DNA from: Candidatus Dactylopiibacterium sp.
GTDB lineage: Bacteria > Pseudomonadota > Gammaproteobacteria > Burkholderiales > Rhodocyclaceae
Direction: 5' to 3'
Assembly (NCBI GenBank): GCA_031119555.1
Contig: JAVHXQ010000034.1
Span: 1 to 40,643 of the forward strand
DNA length: 40,643 nt
Shown: piece after piece, positions 9,201-16,390 of the stretch
Position numbering within the stretch: the stretch's first letter is position 1
Layout: each line of letters begins with the position of its first letter
Notes under the pieces: generated by a model
The model's input: the letters and a program-made list of their open reading frames with translations, nothing else
What the model was told of the DNA's origin: nothing
Databases searched by the model: none
Program-made: the position numbers and the translations under genes

Positions 9201-10719
9201 CACCCATGTCGGGCTGCGCCCCTTCCGCAACAACCTGAGCTATTTCGGCATCGACGCCGACCAGCTCATGGCCGCGCGCCCGGACCTCACCGCCCAGATC
9301 TTCGGCGAGGTCATGGACCTCTTCGCGCAGGGCATCCTGCATCCCCTACCCTTCCGCGCCTTCGCCGCCAGCGAAGTCGTCGATGCCTTCCGCTACATGC
9401 AGCAGGCACGCCAGATCGGCAAGATCGTCATCACGCACGAAACCGCGCCGGCCATCACGGCGGCGCCCACCCCGGCGCAACCGCTGCAACTCGCGGCGGA
9501 TGCGAGCTATCTCGTGACCGGCGGGCTCTCGGGTTTCGGCCTCGCCACGGCCGAGCGCCTGGCCGAACGCGGCGCCCGCTCCATGATCCTCGTCAGCCGC
9601 AGGGGCGAAGCCGGCGCCGAGGCCAGCCCCATCCTGGAGCGCCTTCGCGCGCTTGGCGTCGCCATCCACGCGCGCGCCTGCGATGTCAGCGACGAGGACG
9701 CCCTGCGAACCCTGCTGGCGCAAGCCGCGCGCTCGCTGCCGCCGATCCGCGGCATCGTGCACGCGGCCGCCGTCATCGAAGACGCCCTGGTCCGCAATCT
9801 CGACCCCGCCCAGTTCGAGCGGGTTGCCCGCCCCAAGGTGCTCGGAGCCATGAACCTGCACCGCCTGAGCACGGGCCTCGCACTGGATTTCTTCGTGCTG
9901 TACTCGTCCGCCACCACCCTGCTCGGCAACCCGGGGCAGGCGTGCTACGTGGCCGCCAACGCCTGGCTCGAAGCCTTCTCCGCGTGGCGTCGCGCACAAG
10001 GGCTTCCCGCCTGCTGTGTGCAGTGGGGCGGCATCGCGGATGCCGGCTTCCTCGCGCGCAACACCGGCATCCGCGATGCGCTGCAGTCGCGTATCGGCGG
10101 GTCGGCGCTGCCCGCGCGCCTGGCGCTCGATGAACTGGAACGACTGCTCGCCTCGGCAAGCACCAACGTCGGGGTGCTGGAACTCGACTGGCCCGCCTTG
10201 AGCCGCTTCCTGCCGACCTCGGACGCCTCTCGGTTCGATGAGCTCCGCCAGCGCCACGCCGACGGCACGACGGCCGAAGCCGACGGCAAGGGCATCCGCG
10301 AACAACTCGCCGGGCTGTCGGAAAAGGCACGGCTGGACCTGCTGGTCGGCCTGCTCCGGGCAGAACTCGGCGCCATCCTCCGCCTGGCGCCAGAGAAGAT
10401 CGCCGCGGACCGACCGATCCAGGAACTGGGCATGGACTCGCTGATGGGCGTCGAACTGGTCGTCGCCGTCGAAGCCCGCTTCGGCGTGAAACTGCCGGTC
10501 ATGGCGCTCAGCGAAAGCCCCACCCTGGAGCGGCTGGGCGCCCGCCTGCTCGAATCCCTCGGGGCCGGCGATGAGCCGTCCGACGAGACCCACGCGCAAC
10601 CTGCCCGGCAGGTGCAACAACTCGCCACGCAGCACGGCGAGGACGCCCGCGACAGCCGTCTCGAACAGATCGGCGAAGACCTGCGCCAGACCGGCCCGGC
10701 AAGGATGATTCCGACATGA
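3244..10719 (+). CDS. Iterative highly reducing type I polyketide/fatty-acid synthase (KS-AT-DH-psiMT-ER-KR-ACP)
   Basis: A 2491-residue single-module megasynthase predicted to build a saturated long acyl chain on its own carrier domain. Domains in order: ketosynthase (about 10-430; Cys178 in DTACSSS, His313, His353), acyltransferase (about 520-850; Ser622 in GHSVG, and YAFH 723-726, closest to the malonyl-type HAFH), dehydratase (about 900-1180; His923 in HxxxGxxxxP and Asp1083), a methyltransferase-like segment (about 1250-1490) with a decayed SAM loop, enoylreductase (about 1745-2065; GAAGGVG at 1888-1894), ketoreductase (about 2085-2290; TGGLSGFG 2092-2099, Ser2222, Tyr2235, Asn2239), and carrier protein (Ser2399 in GMDSL). 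There is no thioesterase. The stop overlaps the start of the next gene (ATGA), an oxoamine synthase that likely releases the chain. The GTG start is chosen because the ketosynthase begins at once. It resembles the role of Sinorhizobium rkpA in capsule lipid synthesis; the product is inferred. Confidence 0.95.
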   Translation: MPSAAHTPRRVAIVGNAFRFPSTTRTRFWPDLLAARNLVTEVPADRWATDAFLHPDRAHAGTSCTFAAGTLGNVSGFDAAFFGISPREATHMDPQQRMLLEMSWEALEDAGIPPSSLRGSNCGVYLGLVCADHAFRFGEDLAVIDASSATGNTASVAANRLSYFYDWHGPSMAVDTACSSSLVAFHQACQAIRSGEISCAIAGGINLHLHPYGFLVFSKASMLSQRGLCNAFDADGDGYVRSEGGGVFFLKDYEQALADGNRILAVVAGTAVNTDGRKAGLTVPNADAQAALLRETYRRAGIAPEDIDYIEAHGTGTAIGDPLETAALGEALGKLRPAGKPLPIGSVKSNLGHLETASGVAGLVKAMMVLQHRVLPATAGIRNLNPKIRTGEWNLDIVRENRPLKAQGRLVVGINSFGFGGANAHVILESPPETPVPPAAREDSAKALPLLVSAASEAAVRAWAGSLADTLRASPETPLYDIAHRCLFGREQLGVGAALFASHRDEALAGLDALAAGGAETNCETRLAETGGPAFIYSGNGSQWFGMGRELLAEPEFLAAVQEVDQLFEPLAGFRLEDELRSETDRLALTEVAQPLLFVVQVGITCLLRASGLEPRCVAGHSVGEVTAAWAAGALTLAEAVRVLHRRSQLQGRTAGSGQMSAANIGAAQAETLLHDTGIRDVCISGINSPRSITLAGPADALGAFEQALARNGVACKRLALDYAFHSPAMEPLREAVLASLAGSRGRQGDLPFFSTVHGRELPGENLDAEYWWLNIRQPVRFEAAIQDMLAQGVRIFVEIGPHPILRQYISATAEAQQIESRHVATGSRGKNMARGIRAAVGRVALAGGRINWEPLFPHPPRPVHLPSYAWQHEDFWLTPSSENHGILGARWQHPLLGAPLAQHEGCWEQVLDTRRFPWLADHQVGSAIVFPGAGYVELALAASGEAGTEIEALEIHAPLILAGKHSHVVRTRIREDDGRFTIESREHAGEPGWTLHAGGRIVPAPGERLLGPCWPGEPERPCDADRASHLALNHRLDLNYGPAFQAVERAWIDADTALARLHASPGIVASHAGLRLHPGLLDSAFQLVAQLLRGDTAQARGLAFVPTRIERLQFRQGGMPCHALARLKRRSPHSLLAEFALFDETGTAVAVLSDVRFRAVRLSRDPAEQIHHLRDHAVPRPGCAGTAVATDSLPERLAHRFAQGPAADSLARYAGELAPLLDELCLRFTHEAFLAQAGQAAPSATQAPDSPRLARLAHRLRAAGLLDDEGRVVPATEDTPSARSVWQMLLAEYPDHFLPIHLTGLAGTALLRGPAAEPATPLPASVSPSSLIREILTPTACVEIGLALAGYLRERLDSLPHGARLAILEYAPGEPLHAGAIAGALDFSRADFRFVSTLDDAAEPMQDLRERFPAMRFDTLADVATDTPRDDIAIVTAALPPAQDMARALRDARSRLKPGGTLLIIGHTPEAWIDFCLDGTADKRFAGHRQLDERDWTAAAHDAGFEETRCLPLAADVPAGPWLLAATQPRTPATQQAPASPARHWLLLSEAHGPCHEIARRLAERLDLAGDHGVISAASDEALDALLHGQAVPPAGIVLLSGLGGDDEGIARQTRRSLLARAAAMACEARELRIPLWIVSHQARTDLLPANGGPVAATVPADAMLWGFARTLANESLAATIRLVDLARLDATDAAQWLHEELLAADDEREILRDAQGQRFATRLQRCPPARADDDATPAWQLRFSMPGQLRNLVWQAWSAPRIADDELEIAVEASGLNFRDVMYALGLLSDEALENGFAGPTLGLEFAGRVLRAGAKADFAPGERVFGFAPACLANRLVTRAACVARVPEGFSAAAAATIPTTFFTAYYALHHLAHVRPGEKVLIHGAAGGVGIAAIQIARWQGARIFASAGSDEKRDFLRLMGVDHILDSRSLEFAEDILALTSGEGVDVVLNSLSGEAIQRNFQVLRPFGRFLELGKRDFYENTHVGLRPFRNNLSYFGIDADQLMAARPDLTAQIFGEVMDLFAQGILHPLPFRAFAASEVVDAFRYMQQARQIGKIVITHETAPAITAAPTPAQPLQLAADASYLVTGGLSGFGLATAERLAERGARSMILVSRRGEAGAEASPILERLRALGVAIHARACDVSDEDALRTLLAQAARSLPPIRGIVHAAAVIEDALVRNLDPAQFERVARPKVLGAMNLHRLSTGLALDFFVLYSSATTLLGNPGQACYVAANAWLEAFSAWRRAQGLPACCVQWGGIADAGFLARNTGIRDALQSRIGGSALPARLALDELERLLASASTNVGVLELDWPALSRFLPTSDASRFDELRQRHADGTTAEADGKGIREQLAGLSEKARLDLLVGLLRAELGAILRLAPEKIAADRPIQELGMDSLMGVELVVAVEARFGVKLPVMALSESPTLERLGARLLESLGAGDEPSDETHAQPARQVQQLATQHGEDARDSRLEQIGEDLRQTGPARMIPT

Positions 10720-12059
10720 CGACAAAACCTTTTGGCGGGCTGGGCTCGCAGCTCAAGGACAAGATCCTTCAGCAGGCGCTGGAGCGCCGCCTGCGCGCCA
10801 CCGAGAATCCGCCCCCGCCGCCCCGTGCGAACGCCGACGGCGTGGCGAACGTGCCGGAGGCATTCTGCAGCTTCAGCCACCACCCGGGTTACCAGCAGCT
10901 GCGCATCCTCCATGAAGGCGCCAGCCGCCTCGGCATCGAGAGCCCCTTCTTCCGCCTCCACGAAGGGCGGGCGGGTGCGCATTCGCGCATCGACGGGCGC
11001 GAAGTGCTGAACTTCGCGAGCTACAACTATCTGGGCCTCAGCGGTCACGCGGACGTCAACGCCGCCGCCCGGGCGGCCATAGACGACTATGGCACCTCGG
11101 TCTCGGCAAGCCGCATCGTGTCCGGCGAGCGCCCGTTGCACCGCGCGCTGGAGAGCGCCCTCGCCAGCCTCTACGGCACGGACGACGCCATCGTGATGGT
11201 CAGCGGCCACGCCACCAATGTCACCGTCATCGGACACCTGTTCGGCCCGCGCGATCTCATCGTTCATGACGAGTTCATCCACAACAGCGTGATCCAGGGC
11301 GCCCAGCTCTCGGGCGCGAAGCGCATGTCCTTCCCGCACAACGACTGGGCCGCGCTCGACGCGCTGCTGAGCCGGCAGCGGCTCGACTTCGAACGCGTCC
11401 TGATCGTGCTCGAAGGCATCTACAGCATGGACGGGGACTTTCCGGACCTGCCGCGCTTCATCGACATCCGCAATCGTCACCGCTGCTTCCTGATGGTCGA
11501 TGAGGCCCACTCGCTGGGCGTCATGGGCGAACACGGAACGGGCATCCGCGAACACTTCCAGGTCGCGCCGGGCGACGTGGACATCTGGATGGGAACCCTC
11601 AGCAAGACGCTGTCGGGCTGCGGTGGCTTCATCGCCGGAGAGCTCGCGCTGATCGAGCACCTCAAGTTCCTCGCCCCTGGGTTTCTCTACAGCGTGGGCA
11701 TCTCGCCCCCCCTCGCGGCGGCCTCGCTGGCCTCGCTGCGCTGCCTGCAGGCCGAGCCCTGGCGCGTCGCGCGGCTCCAGCACAACGGCAGGTACTTCCT
11801 CGCACGCGCCCGCGAGGCCGGCATGAATACCGGCAGCAGCACGGGGCTGGCCGTGGTGCCCGTGATCGTCGGCGGTTCGGCGCGCGCCACGCGGCTATCC
11901 AACGCGATGCTCGAGGCCGGCATCAACGTGCAGCCCATCCTCTATCCGGCCGTACCCGAGAAGTCCGCCCGCCTGCGCTTCTTCATGTCCAGCGAACACT
12001 CGGAAGCCGAACTCGCGCATGCGATCGATGTGCTGGGCGGTTTGCTGGAACGCTTCTGA
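10716..12059 (+). CDS. PLP-dependent alpha-oxoamine synthase (RkpG / serine palmitoyltransferase-like)
   Basis: Member of the fold-type I PLP family that includes serine palmitoyltransferase, KBL and BioF, which join an acyl thioester to an amino acid with loss of CO2. The 447-residue protein carries the PLP-stacking and phosphate features of the family, including VDEAHSLGVMG (Asp262, His265) and TLSKTLSG with the Schiff-base Lys297. An N-terminal extension of about 90 residues precedes the core and ends in an NFASYNYLG segment typical of the family. Its ATG overlaps the stop of the carrier-protein-ending synthase by four bases, so the two are probably made together. I infer that it takes the chain directly from that carrier protein and releases it as an amino ketone, as in sphinganine-analogue pathways. 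The amino acid used cannot be read from sequence. Sinorhizobium rkpG, next to rkpA, is the closest known arrangement. Confidence 0.93.
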   Translation: MTTKPFGGLGSQLKDKILQQALERRLRATENPPPPPRANADGVANVPEAFCSFSHHPGYQQLRILHEGASRLGIESPFFRLHEGRAGAHSRIDGREVLNFASYNYLGLSGHADVNAAARAAIDDYGTSVSASRIVSGERPLHRALESALASLYGTDDAIVMVSGHATNVTVIGHLFGPRDLIVHDEFIHNSVIQGAQLSGAKRMSFPHNDWAALDALLSRQRLDFERVLIVLEGIYSMDGDFPDLPRFIDIRNRHRCFLMVDEAHSLGVMGEHGTGIREHFQVAPGDVDIWMGTLSKTLSGCGGFIAGELALIEHLKFLAPGFLYSVGISPPLAAASLASLRCLQAEPWRVARLQHNGRYFLARAREAGMNTGSSTGLAVVPVIVGGSARATRLSNAMLEAGINVQPILYPAVPEKSARLRFFMSSEHSEAELAHAIDVLGGLLERF

Positions 12060-12650
12060 TCAGAGGATGACGCGCATCCTGAGCAGGCGCCGGAAGGAAA
12101 GCAGGCGCCCCGCCAAGCCCAGCTCGACCTCGCCGCAAGGCTCGAAGCGTCGGCTGGCATAGAGCCGTCTCGCCGCCTCGTTGCCCACGCGCAGCTCCAG
12201 CTCGGCCTGCGTGGCGCCCGCGTCGCGCGCCCTCGCCAGCGCCGCGTCGAGCAGGGCGGCCGCCAGCCCCTGGCGGCGCGCACGGACCACCACCTTGAGA
12301 CCGTAGATGTAGAAGGCGCTCTTGCGGTCACGCCGCTCGATGCACACGAAAGCCAGCCAGCGCCACAGACCGCCCGCTGCGCCAAACACTCGCCGGAAAT
12401 CCTCACGCGTTGGCGCATAAGGCCCCACGCCATGGCGCTTGAAGGCGATGAACCCCAGCGCCTGCTGGTCATGCATCGCCAGCAGCACATGACTCCAGCG
12501 CAAGGCCGGGCCGAAGAGCGCCACGCGCTGCGCGGCGTTGCCCAGCACCCGTTGCAGCGAGCCACGACCGCTCGCCACCAGCTGCAGCGCGGCCTCCCCC
12601 GCCTCCTGCGCGGACACCGGCGCGACGATGCGAACCCCTTCAGGCAGCAT
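12060..12650 (-). CDS. GNAT-family N-acyltransferase
   Basis: A 196-residue GNAT-fold protein. The acyl-CoA pyrophosphate loop is visible as RRQGLA (125-130) in motif A, followed by the motif B stretch VGNEAARRLYASRRF (155-169). The start at 12650 is chosen because it overlaps the upstream sulfatase-fold gene by 11 bases, with a G-rich GGGGG 5' of it; the frame stays open further upstream but only as antisense-like Arg-rich sequence. Its stop abuts the oxoamine synthase stop on the other strand (TGATCA, 12057-12062). GNAT enzymes acylate amines, and the bacterial ceramide synthase of Caulobacter is GNAT-like, so N-acylation of the amine made by the oxoamine synthase is a reasonable inference. 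It could equally acetylate a sugar amine of the capsule. Confidence 0.85.
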   Translation of the reverse strand: MLPEGVRIVAPVSAQEAGEAALQLVASGRGSLQRVLGNAAQRVALFGPALRWSHVLLAMHDQQALGFIAFKRHGVGPYAPTREDFRRVFGAAGGLWRWLAFVCIERRDRKSAFYIYGLKVVVRARRQGLAAALLDAALARARDAGATQAELELRVGNEAARRLYASRRFEPCGEVELGLAGRLLSFRRLLRMRVIL

Positions 12651-14157
12651 GCGACCCCCGCCCGTCATGCCCCGCCGCATCCTGAACGGCCGCAAGCCAC
12701 GCCCGTGCCAGCGCATGCATCTCCAGCGGCCGGGCCGGCATGCCGTCCCGCCTGGGCTCATGCCGCGACGACCAGATGAAGTAGTCGGTGCGGGAATCCT
12801 CGAAGCCGGCCGCCGCGTAGGCCTGCGGCAGGATGGGGACATGATCGCCGTACCAGCACAGCCAGCCGGCTCGCGGCAGGCTGCGCAACGTCTGCTGCAG
12901 GATCTCCAGCATGCGTCCGGCATTGCGCACATGGCGCAGATAGACCGCCAGATCCGGCGCTCCCGCCCCCCCGGTATCCGCCATTTCACGCGCGCTGGCC
13001 TGCTCCAGATGGAGCGGACCGTGATTCTCCATGCTGATCACGAACACGAAGGTAGGCCGCCCCGAGCGCTCCAGCAGTTCGCTCACCTTGCGCGCGAGCG
13101 CCACGTCTCCCACGTAAGGCCCGGCGCGATCGGTGGCCTCGAAAGCCTCCACGTCGATGAACTCATCGAATCCCAGGGTCGGAAAGACTTCGCTGCGCCG
13201 GTAGAAGCCGCGCGCGTAAGGGTGCACGCAGACTGTCCGGTAACCCGCCTCCCGCAAGGCATGAACGAATACCGGCACATCGCGCAGGCAGCGATAGGGG
13301 TTGAAACGGTGCACCCCCAGCGCCTGCTCGCGCTGGCCGGAAAGAAAGGCGAACTCCGAGCGCACGGTGTTCGCGCCCCACGCCGGAACCTCCAGCGTGC
13401 CATGCATCATGGCCCCGGCGCGCGCCTGGTCCAGCCACGCATAGACATGCGGCGCGATACCCGGCCAGGCCCGCCGCGCATCGAAGAAGGATTCGCTTTG
13501 CACCGCGACCAGGTGGGGCATGCCCGTGGCCGCGATGCCGCCTGGCAGGACGGCGGGAGCGAAGGCGGGGCGTTCGCGCTCGGCCAGCGCGTAGCGCCAC
13601 ATCGCGCCCACCAGCCCCAGCGCCTGGAGATCGGCCCCGGCATCGAAGCCGACACGGACCCGCTTCACGCCGTGCCACCCGGCAAGCAGCAGCCCCCCCG
13701 CGAGCGCAACGGCCAGTGCCATGACGATGAAATACCCGGGGCCGGCAAAGGGCGACAGCCTCACCGGTTCGAAGTACAGCGCGCCGCCGATGAGCAATGC
13801 CGCCCCGCTCAACCCCAGCGCGGCGTTGGCGTACCCGAAGAAGGGGATATAGAGGCGCGGATGGCGCAGCATGTCGAGGAAGTACTCGAAGTCCTGAAAG
13901 ATGAACGGTTCGCGCAAGGCGGCGAGTTTTACCCGGTTCACCACCAGGATGAACAGCCACCATGCCAGCGCCTGCGCCACCGCGAACAACGGCCGCCCGG
14001 TCAGCGCCAGGCCCGCCGCGGCCAGTGCCAGCAGGGAGCCCGCATGCAGCAGCCAGCATGCCGCCGGTCTGCGCCACGCCGCGCGCGGACGCAGCAGGGC
14101 GCGCTCCAGCAGACAGGAGAGCAGCAACAGAAGCATCAAGGCGCCTGGCAGAAGCAT
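12640..14157 (-). CDS. Membrane sulfatase-fold (LTA synthase / alkaline phosphatase superfamily) transferase, RkpI-like position
   Basis: A 505-residue inner-membrane protein with about five N-terminal membrane segments (roughly 1-20, 36-54, 57-75, 112-130, 141-162) and a large soluble domain expected in the periplasm. The soluble part has the active-site set of LtaS/phosphoethanolamine transferases: Glu222 in QSESFFD, the probable nucleophile Thr264 in GANTVRSEF, His379 in SMENHGP, and Asp438-His439 in YGDHVP. Family members move phosphoglycerol or phosphoethanolamine from phospholipids, or hydrolyse sulfate or phosphate esters. A strong GGAGG precedes the ATG. It lies 62 bp after the dehydrogenase gene and overlaps the GNAT gene. 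Within this lipid module it may add a phospho head group to the lipid anchor; that role is inferred. Confidence 0.85.
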   Translation of the reverse strand: MLLPGALMLLLLLSCLLERALLRPRAAWRRPAACWLLHAGSLLALAAAGLALTGRPLFAVAQALAWWLFILVVNRVKLAALREPFIFQDFEYFLDMLRHPRLYIPFFGYANAALGLSGAALLIGGALYFEPVRLSPFAGPGYFIVMALAVALAGGLLLAGWHGVKRVRVGFDAGADLQALGLVGAMWRYALAERERPAFAPAVLPGGIAATGMPHLVAVQSESFFDARRAWPGIAPHVYAWLDQARAGAMMHGTLEVPAWGANTVRSEFAFLSGQREQALGVHRFNPYRCLRDVPVFVHALREAGYRTVCVHPYARGFYRRSEVFPTLGFDEFIDVEAFEATDRAGPYVGDVALARKVSELLERSGRPTFVFVISMENHGPLHLEQASAREMADTGGAGAPDLAVYLRHVRNAGRMLEILQQTLRSLPRAGWLCWYGDHVPILPQAYAAAGFEDSRTDYFIWSSRHEPRRDGMPARPLEMHALARAWLAAVQDAAGHDGRGSHAA

Positions 14158-14219
14158 GCCCCTCCCGGGATCAACAGAAAGGCACGGCTCTCGTCACGCG
14201 CCCGGCCGGCACACGGCCC

Positions 14220-14993
14220 TCATCCGGCATATCGCAACCAGCGCAGGATACGGATCGACAGCGCCGGCGGCAGGACCGCCAGCCACCAGCATCCCGCCGC
14301 CAGCCAGAACGGAAAGGCGATGCGCGCCCGGTTGGCCGCCAGCCCCCGGGCAATGGCGCGCGCCGCGCGCGGCGGCGCCCACAGGAAGGGCTTGGGTCCG
14401 GGCATGTCGCGGCACATGGCCGAATCGACGTAACCCGGCAGGATCACATTCACGGCGATGCCCTCGGGCGCCAGCCAGCCACGCAGCGCCTCGCCATAGG
14501 CCTTGATCGCGGCCTTGCTGGCGGAATACGCGGGGGTCGCGGGCAGGCCGAAATAGCCCGCGAGCGAGCCGATCAGCGCGATCTGGCCGCGGCCACGCGC
14601 GCGCAAGGCCGGAAGGAGGTGGAGCACCAGTGCCATCACCGCGCGCAGATTCACCTTCAGCAGCGCGTCCACATCCTCCCAGCGCTCGGGCTCGCCGCCC
14701 GCGCCGACGTGCGTGTTGCGTCCCGCCGCGGCCACCACCAGGTCCGGCAGCTCACGCGCGAGCACGCCATCGAGCCACTGGCGCAGCGCGCCCAGGTCCT
14801 CCAGGTCCACCGCGGCGGGATGGACCCGCGCCCCGCGCGCCTCGCAGCGGCGCGCGATATCGGCCAGCTGCTGGTCATCCCGACCCTGCAGATGCAGGCT
14901 GCGGCCGGGTGCCGCGTAGTGCAGCGCCAGGGCTCCGCCGATGGCGCCCGTTGCGCCGGTGATCAGGATGGAGCGGAACGCGTCGGACCTCAT
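14220..14993 (-). CDS. Short-chain dehydrogenase/reductase (RkpH-like, 3-ketosphinganine-reductase-like)
   Basis: A 257-residue classical SDR. It has the dinucleotide-binding TGATGAIG (12-19) and the full catalytic tetrad Asn115, Ser143 (IGSLAG), Tyr156 and Lys160 (YSASK). The last 40 residues are hydrophobic and Trp-rich (FPFWLAAGCWWLAVLPP), suggesting membrane association, as in 3-ketodihydrosphingosine reductases. Its ATG overlaps the stop of the kpsS-like gene by four bases, so both belong to one operon. I infer that it reduces the keto group of the amino ketone produced by the oxoamine synthase encoded on the opposite strand. The pairing of an SDR with an oxoamine synthase and a KpsS homologue is the rkpG-rkpH-rkpJ arrangement described in Sinorhizobium. 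Confidence 0.9.
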   Translation of the reverse strand: MRSDAFRSILITGATGAIGGALALHYAAPGRSLHLQGRDDQQLADIARRCEARGARVHPAAVDLEDLGALRQWLDGVLARELPDLVVAAAGRNTHVGAGGEPERWEDVDALLKVNLRAVMALVLHLLPALRARGRGQIALIGSLAGYFGLPATPAYSASKAAIKAYGEALRGWLAPEGIAVNVILPGYVDSAMCRDMPGPKPFLWAPPRAARAIARGLAANRARIAFPFWLAAGCWWLAVLPPALSIRILRWLRYAG

Positions 14994-16267
14994 CCCAGCA
15001 CGTCCAGCGGAGAACGCTCGCAGACGAGACGGGGCAAGGCATTCTCCACCGCAAAGGCAATGCCCTCGCCCGAGTACAGTCCGCCATGGATCTGCGTGGC
15101 GTGAATCACCGTCTTGCGGAAAGCCCGGTACAGCGTCTCGTCTGGCGCCTCTCCGGCATGCCAGAAATCGTCCAGGTCATTCTGGAAGGTCAGGCCCGGC
15201 AGATCGTAGATGGCGTCGGCAAGGGCGATGGTCGGGTTGCCCGCCGCCAGCGCGACCGAACCCACCGTGCTATTGACCGTCACGGTCGCGGCCGTGAATT
15301 TGAGGATGTCGGTCAGGTCGCCGGTCTCGACGAAATGCACCCGCCGCCGGATACCCAGCTCCCGCGCAAGCGAGCGCGCACGGGCGCCGTGGTCCGTCAG
15401 CCCGGTGTCGAGCGGATGGTTCTTGATCAGCAGATGGGCATCCGCCGGAGCATGCACCGCGAACGAACGCATCACGCGGCGCATCACGTCCTGCATGCCC
15501 GCAAAGTCCGAATGCACCTGGATCTGGGCATCGCCATCGAGCTGCAAGGGCAGCAGGAAAACCTTGCCCTGCTGACGCGCCAGCTCGTGCAGGACACGCG
15601 CGTCGCGCCTCTGGTGATAGAGCCGCAGCAAGGGCAGGCGCTTGAGATAGCCCGCGTACTGCCAGGCCGCATTGATCGGGGCATGGGTCGTGTAGCCCGG
15701 ATAGAGCAGGGGATTGGGCAGGCTCGCGGCGTGGTAGAGCACGTCGTGCAGGGCGCGCAGGGAAAAGGGCGCGGCGAACGCCGTCCGCTTCTTCAGGGCC
15801 GGAAGACGGCTCGCCGACGCCAGATACCACGCCGGGTCACGCGGCAGCAGCGAATGCGCATTGACCCCGCTGCGCTCCAGCGTCACCCACTGCGGGCGGA
15901 AGTACCCTTCCTCGAAGACATGGTTCCGGATCTGCCGCGCCTCGGCGCCGATCACGGCCGGCCGGTGCACGGGCCGGCAGTCGCCGAACATGATCTGGTC
16001 GGTAATGTCCAGCTTGCGGTACTGCTCGGCGAGATAGGCCGGCAGGTGCTCGACCGGCTCACGGAACGAAAGCGCGCGCCGCCCCCGCCAATAGGCGGCG
16101 TCGCCCGCATTGAAATTGATCTTGAAGACGCGGTGCCCCTCGGCTTCAAGACGGGCGGCGAGGCGTGCGAAGAACGGCGAACACACCCCCTGCAGCATCA
16201 GGAAGTTTCTTTTTTTCCACAGCGCCCCCGCGCGTGCGGCAAAACCCACACCCTCAATGATCCTCAT
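14990..16267 (-). CDS. kpsS: Capsule polysaccharide Kdo-transferase KpsS/LipB/RkpJ-like
   Basis: A 425-residue member of the Capsule_synth family. In group 2 capsules KpsS adds the first beta-Kdo to a lyso-phosphatidylglycerol acceptor, starting the poly-Kdo linker on the cytoplasmic side. Family signatures are clear: GDCRPVH (95-101), EEGYFRP (119-125), KNHPLD (282-287) and NSTVGS (332-337). It is the first gene of a minus-strand operon with the dehydrogenase, the sulfatase-fold protein and the GNAT gene, about 95 bp after a candidate promoter. The ATG at 16267 has only a weak GA-rich ribosome site. Its separation from kpsC and linkage to the lipid genes suggests that its acceptor may be the module's own lipid rather than lyso-phosphatidylglycerol. 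Confidence 0.92.
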   Translation of the reverse strand: MRIIEGVGFAARAGALWKKRNFLMLQGVCSPFFARLAARLEAEGHRVFKINFNAGDAAYWRGRRALSFREPVEHLPAYLAEQYRKLDITDQIMFGDCRPVHRPAVIGAEARQIRNHVFEEGYFRPQWVTLERSGVNAHSLLPRDPAWYLASASRLPALKKRTAFAAPFSLRALHDVLYHAASLPNPLLYPGYTTHAPINAAWQYAGYLKRLPLLRLYHQRRDARVLHELARQQGKVFLLPLQLDGDAQIQVHSDFAGMQDVMRRVMRSFAVHAPADAHLLIKNHPLDTGLTDHGARARSLARELGIRRRVHFVETGDLTDILKFTAATVTVNSTVGSVALAAGNPTIALADAIYDLPGLTFQNDLDDFWHAGEAPDETLYRAFRKTVIHATQIHGGLYSGEGIAFAVENALPRLVCERSPLDVLG

Positions 16268-16361
16268 TTTTCCGTCCCGCGCCGCACTGCTTCCAGGTCT
16301 GTTCGTGCCCGGTCTGAAGCGGTGGCTGCTCGCGCGCTCGCGTTGCTCTGATCAACTGTTA

Positions 16362-16390
16362 ATTTTATTAAAAAAGCACAACCAACGTAA
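16362..16390 (-). promoter_or_regulatory. Candidate sigma-70 promoter for the kpsS-led operon
   Basis: In an A+T-rich island within otherwise GC-rich spacer, the minus strand reads TTACGT (16385-16390), a 17-bp spacer, then TAAAAT (16362-16367). This lies 95 bp upstream of the kpsS ATG. Spacing is ideal and both hexamers are close to consensus, but no start site is known. Confidence 0.5.

Noticed and set aside
3778-9342. Large minus-strand open frames opposite the PKS (3778-6147 and 6646-9342)
   Set aside because: They overlap unmistakable KS, AT, DH and ER motifs on the other strand, show no family motif and reflect GC codon bias.
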